Source: Flavobacteriales bacterium
GTDB lineage: Bacteria > Bacteroidota > Bacteroidia > Flavobacteriales > Flavobacteriaceae
DNA: 16,705 nt
Assembly (NCBI GenBank): GCA_027003085.1
Contig: JALWYR010000162.1
Coordinates: 1-16,705 of the forward strand
Direction of reading: 5' to 3'
The first letter of the stretch is position 1. Each line of letters starts with the position of its first letter. This document shows, piece by piece, positions 14,194 through 16,705 of this stretch. The notes below the pieces were generated by a model, which worked only from the letters and a program-made list of their open reading frames with translations, made no database searches and was not told the DNA's origin. The position numbers were made by a program, and so were the translations under genes.

Positions 14194-15297
14194 TTAATGG
14201 GATTCGTGGTCTTGCATGCCGGCCCACATCAGGTAGTGTTTGATAAAATCGTCGATTTCGCCGTTGAGCACGGCTTCGGCATTGGTGGTTTCGTAGCCCG
14301 AGCGCAGGTCTTTGACCAATTTGTAGGGATGCAAAACGTAATTGCGGATTTGCGATCCCCATTCGATTTTTTTCTTGGAGGCCTCGATTTTGTCGCGTTC
14401 TTCCAGGCGTTTTTGCATTTCCAGTTGATAGAGCCGCGATTTGAGCATTTGCAGGGCTTTTTCGCGGTTTTGCTGCTGGGAGCGGGTTTCCTGGCATTCC
14501 ACCACAATGTCGGTGGGTTTGTGCTTGACGCGCACGGCGGTTTCCACCTTGTTTACGTGCTGGCCGCCCGCACCACTCGACCGGAAAGTCCACCATTCCA
14601 GGTCGGCGGGATTGATTTGAATGTCGATGTCGTCGTCCACCAAGGGATAGGCATAGACCGATGCAAAGGACGTGTGCCGGCGGGCATTGCTGTCGAAGGG
14701 TGAAATACGCACCAAGCGATGCACACCGTTTTCGCCTTTGAGGTAGCCGTAGGCATAATCGCCTTCGATTTCCAAGGTAACGCTTTTGATGCCCGCCACA
14801 TCGCCGGGCAGGCGGTTGAGTTCCTTGACCTTGTAGCCCTTTTTCTCGGCCCAAAGTAAATACATCCGGTAGAGCATTTCGGTCCAGTCGTTGCTTTCGG
14901 TACCTCCGGCACCCGAAGTGATTTGCAGCACGGCACTTTTGGGGTCGGCTTCGTCGGAAAGCATATTGCGGAATTCCAGGTCTTCCACAAATTGCAGGGC
15001 TTGCCGGTAGGCGTTTTCCACGTCGGTTTCGCCGGCTTCGCCTTCCTTATACATTTCCCACATTACCTCGGCATCGTCGGTCAGGGATAGGGCTTTGTTG
15101 TAGTCGTCCACCCAACGTTTGAGTCCTTTGAGTTGGGCCAAGAGTTTTTTGGCCTTTTGGGGGTTGTTCCACAGGTCGGGGGCAGCGCTTTGGTCTTCCA
15201 AATTGCGAATATCCACCAATTTGCGTTCAATGGCCAGGTATTTATGTAAATCGTCAACGCGCTTACGCAGATTTTTGATGTCGGCTTGGGTGATCAT
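14194..15297 (-). CDS. prfB: Peptide chain release factor 2 (no programmed frameshift)
   Basis: RF2 recognises UGA and UAA stop codons and triggers peptide release. The tripeptide SPF (RISPFDSNARRH) and the catalytic GGQ (SGAGGQHVNK) are intact and identify RF2 rather than RF1. The frame is open from the N-terminus: the position of the usual CTT-TGA frameshift, after LxxYL, reads HKYLAIERKL with no in-frame stop and no AGGGGG stimulator, so the autoregulatory frameshift is missing. I prefer the ATG at 15297 (367 residues, MITQADIK, like relatives) over that at 15306. A TATTTTTG box at 15324-15317 would put the transcript start only a few bases before 15306. Confidence 0.96.
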   Translation of the reverse strand: MITQADIKNLRKRVDDLHKYLAIERKLVDIRNLEDQSAAPDLWNNPQKAKKLLAQLKGLKRWVDDYNKALSLTDDAEVMWEMYKEGEAGETDVENAYRQALQFVEDLEFRNMLSDEADPKSAVLQITSGAGGTESNDWTEMLYRMYLLWAEKKGYKVKELNRLPGDVAGIKSVTLEIEGDYAYGYLKGENGVHRLVRISPFDSNARRHTSFASVYAYPLVDDDIDIQINPADLEWWTFRSSGAGGQHVNKVETAVRVKHKPTDIVVECQETRSQQQNREKALQMLKSRLYQLEMQKRLEERDKIEASKKKIEWGSQIRNYVLHPYKLVKDLRSGYETTNAEAVLNGEIDDFIKHYLMWAGMQDHESH

Positions 15298-15316
15298 AGA
15301 CGGCATTTAGGCGGTT

Positions 15317-15324
15317 CAAAAATA
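15317..15324 (-). promoter_or_regulatory. -7 promoter element of prfB
   Basis: TATTTTTG on the minus strand fits TAnnTTTG; 19 bases upstream the sequence is TTTT (15347-15344), one mismatch from TTTG. The start point near 15310 leaves a very short leader and favours the second ATG at 15297. Confidence 0.5.
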
Positions 15325-15446
15325 ACGAAAAGCGGCGGATGATAAAAAGGGGGTAAAAAACCCGCGTCGGCGCCAACGAAGGGAAACCGCACCGCCCGTA
15401 TAAGGAGAAACAAAGCGCGGAAAGCGAAATTTTTTTCTTGATTGTG

Positions 15447-15875
15447 TTACTCAACCTTTTTTAGACGTTCAATCATTCTTTGTTTCTTGAAGTAGCGAAT
15501 CAATTTGTTTCTGCGGATATAAAAGGTGTCAATCATTTGCTTTTGCTTTAAGTATTTGACATATTCGGGTTTATAATTAAAACTGTCTATTTTGTAGAAC
15601 ATGGTATCGCATACAAGAAAGACTCTTTTGCCGTCGGTTTTCCATTTTCCGTATTCTTTGACAGCACAAGTTTCCAAGTAAAATGTGCTGTCGTTGTGTA
15701 ATTCCAATTCCGAACGGGCTGTAATTTTTCGAAATTTAATGATGTCGATTAATTGATAACGGTTTGTATTTACATAATGTCCTTCAATATGCGGTGATGC
15801 GGGTTTGCTACTTCTGCAATGCCATAGCAAACCGATTCCCAAAAACAGGATAATCCGAAAGCCGAGTGTTTTCAT
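15447..15875 (-). CDS. Small predicted lipoprotein, possibly lipocalin-like
   Basis: 142 residues from the ATG at 15875. Residues 1-20 are a hydrophobic export signal ending LLWHC; the Cys could be lipidated although the lipobox is loose. The mature part has the pattern LELHNDSTFYLE...GKWKTDGKRVFLV, common to small beta-barrel lipoproteins of Bacteroidota, and a very basic C-terminal third (KYLKQKQMIDTFYIRRNKLIRYFKKQR). The function is unknown. The frame continues upstream to 15956, but the export signal fixes the start. The gene is AT-rich compared with prfB next to it. Confidence 0.7.
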   Translation of the reverse strand: MKTLGFRIILFLGIGLLWHCRSSKPASPHIEGHYVNTNRYQLIDIIKFRKITARSELELHNDSTFYLETCAVKEYGKWKTDGKRVFLVCDTMFYKIDSFNYKPEYVKYLKQKQMIDTFYIRRNKLIRYFKKQRMIERLKKVE

Positions 15876-15917
15876 TGTTTGTTTTGTTTGTTGTTGAGTT
15901 ATTACCAAAGAATAAAT

Positions 15918-15950
15918 CAAAATATATGAATTTTTCCTGTATTGCACAAA
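15918..15950 (-). promoter_or_regulatory. Candidate promoter of the minus-strand lipoprotein gene
   Basis: TTTG (15950-15947), 20 bases, TATATTTTG (15926-15918): a near-consensus pair with one extra base in the -7 box, about 43 bases before the ATG at 15875. Confidence 0.4.
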
Positions 15951-16032
15951 AAACACTTCTCAATTCATAGTAGTAGGACGGCAGATGGTGACTTTTTGAA
16001 GGCTCGATAAGGACGAATTCTCTATATTTTTT

Positions 16033-16040
16033 TATATTTG
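16033..16040 (+). promoter_or_regulatory. -7 promoter element of the plus-strand lipoprotein gene
   Basis: TATATTTG fits TAnnTTTG exactly, 31-49 bases before the possible ATGs at 16071 and 16089. There is no good TTTG 19 bases upstream. Confidence 0.45.
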
Positions 16041-16070
16041 TTGTATTAATAAGTTTTTTTGAATAATACG

Positions 16071-16106
16071 ATGAGAACAAAATTAATAATGAAAACAAAA
16101 TTAATA
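16071..16106 (+). repeat. Tandem 18-base duplication carrying the start codon
   Basis: ATGAGAACAAAATTAATA (16071-16088) is followed directly by ATGAAAACAAAATTAATA (16089-16106), one base different. The duplication gives two in-frame ATG codons at the start of the lipoprotein gene. Confidence 0.85.
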
Positions 16107-16544
16107 TTTCTGTTGTTGCTGATGCCATTATTAGCAATAAGTTGTCGTATTCCCGGCTGCACGGTTGTTTGTGGTATGAAAGAATTTGTTTTTTTAGACG
16201 AAGAAGGAAACGATCTTTTTAATGAAAATACGCCGGGACATTTATCGATTGACGACATACGCGCCTATACACCCGAAGGGGATAGTTTAGCTGTTGTACA
16301 TATTTCCTACCAAGGTATTAACTATTTTGATATTGGAATAAATGGCAATCCCAGTGAGGATGGCATAACCTATTTGGAATTGGGAAGCATAACAACCGAT
16401 ACGATTTATGCCCGTTATCAAAAGAAAGGGAGTTCCATATTTATTAGTGAATTATATTATAACAATGTACTGCTGGAAAGAAATCATGATTGGGGTGATT
16501 GTTCAACGAGCGAAGTGATAAAAATTGTAGTAAAACCCGATTAA
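16089..16544 (+). CDS. Small predicted lipoprotein of unknown function
   Basis: 151 residues from the ATG at 16089 (157 from 16071). A basic start, a leucine-rich core and LLAISC form a good lipobox, with lipidated Cys at residue 19 of the shorter form. The mature part has three more cysteines, two close together near the N-terminus (GCTVVCG) and one near the C-terminus (WGDCSTSEV), which may form disulfides in the periplasm. No known domain is recognised. It is divergent from the other lipoprotein gene, both AT-rich, which suggests an accessory pair rather than part of the housekeeping cluster. Confidence 0.75.
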   Translation: MKTKLIFLLLLMPLLAISCRIPGCTVVCGMKEFVFLDEEGNDLFNENTPGHLSIDDIRAYTPEGDSLAVVHISYQGINYFDIGINGNPSEDGITYLELGSITTDTIYARYQKKGSSIFISELYYNNVLLERNHDWGDCSTSEVIKIVVKPD

Positions 16545-16576
16545 AATCCAAAGGATAGGTTATTATTCCAACCTCT

Positions 16577-16610
16577 CTGCGCCAGGGATGGGAGCGGTTA
16601 TGCGGCGCAG
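16577..16610. repeat. Diverged palindromic element
   Basis: CTGCGCC (16577-16583) pairs with GGCGCAG (16604-16610) around a loop that contains GGGATGGGAGCGGTTATGC. The GCGCCAG followed by AGCGGT resembles the left arm of the dispersed repeats at 927 and 9205, so it is probably a diverged or partial relative. Downstream of the lipoprotein stop no gene is visible to the window end. A CATAGC-TACG-GCTATG hairpin lies at 16688-16703. Confidence 0.45.
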
Positions 16611-16705
16611 GGTAGGCATCGCTTCAAGCATAAATTATCACACCAAGTTTTGTTCTTTTTGCCGACAACGGCATTGGCACCCCTTGCCATAGCTACGGCT
16701 ATGCC

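Noticed and set aside
15340..15385. Terminator between the minus-strand lipoprotein gene and prfB
   Set aside because: CGTTGGCGCCGACG can fold on the minus strand and a GGG-TTTTTT stretch follows, but the stem leaves almost no loop and the T-run is interrupted; the evidence is too weak to annotate.

Overview
The window looks like chromosomal DNA of a member of the Bacteroidota. Core genes are typical of that phylum: the pheA-aminotransferase-tyrA-DAHP synthase/chorismate mutase cluster and a Bacteroidota-like ftsX. Several genes are preceded by the phylum's promoter form (TTTG, about 19 bases, TAnnTTTG) and show no clear Shine-Dalgarno sequences. The genus cannot be named from the sequence alone.

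Layout. Bases 1-448 (minus) hold the N-terminal half of a Fic-family AMPylase that runs off the left edge. It has its own promoter, with phased TGGGA repeats at the promoter and start codon. Bases 449-1112 carry no gene but are densely structured: a multi-branched inverted-repeat element (541-723), a second long hairpin element (725-810), and copy A of a dispersed palindromic repeat (927-1107). Bases 1113-6657 (minus) carry ftsX, cysS, folE, argF and a saccharopine reductase-type dehydrogenase. folE-cysS-ftsX probably form one unit; argF and the dehydrogenase each have a recognisable promoter. A tRNA-Phe gene (6804-6876, plus) has a well-formed promoter and terminator, and is followed by a gene-free GC-rich repetitive stretch to about 7380. 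Then comes a secreted surface or fibre-like protein (7522-9102, plus), copy B of the dispersed repeat (9205-9363), and a small orphan gene (9401-9598, minus).

Bases 9761-14132 (minus) form a tightly packed aromatic amino acid operon: prephenate dehydratase, aminotransferase, prephenate dehydrogenase, DAHP synthase/chorismate mutase, and an unrecognised four-helix membrane protein coupled to the end. Together these enzymes commit carbon to the shikimate pathway and carry chorismate on to phenylalanine and tyrosine. Upstream lies prfB (RF2), here without the usual programmed frameshift. The right end (15447-16544) holds two divergent AT-rich genes for small predicted lipoproteins, followed by another diverged palindromic element.

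No undescribed multi-gene system such as a defence island, CRISPR array or biosynthetic cluster is visible. The most unusual material is non-coding: the dispersed repeat, whose apical stem differs between its two copies yet remains base-paired, and the branched element next to the fic promoter.
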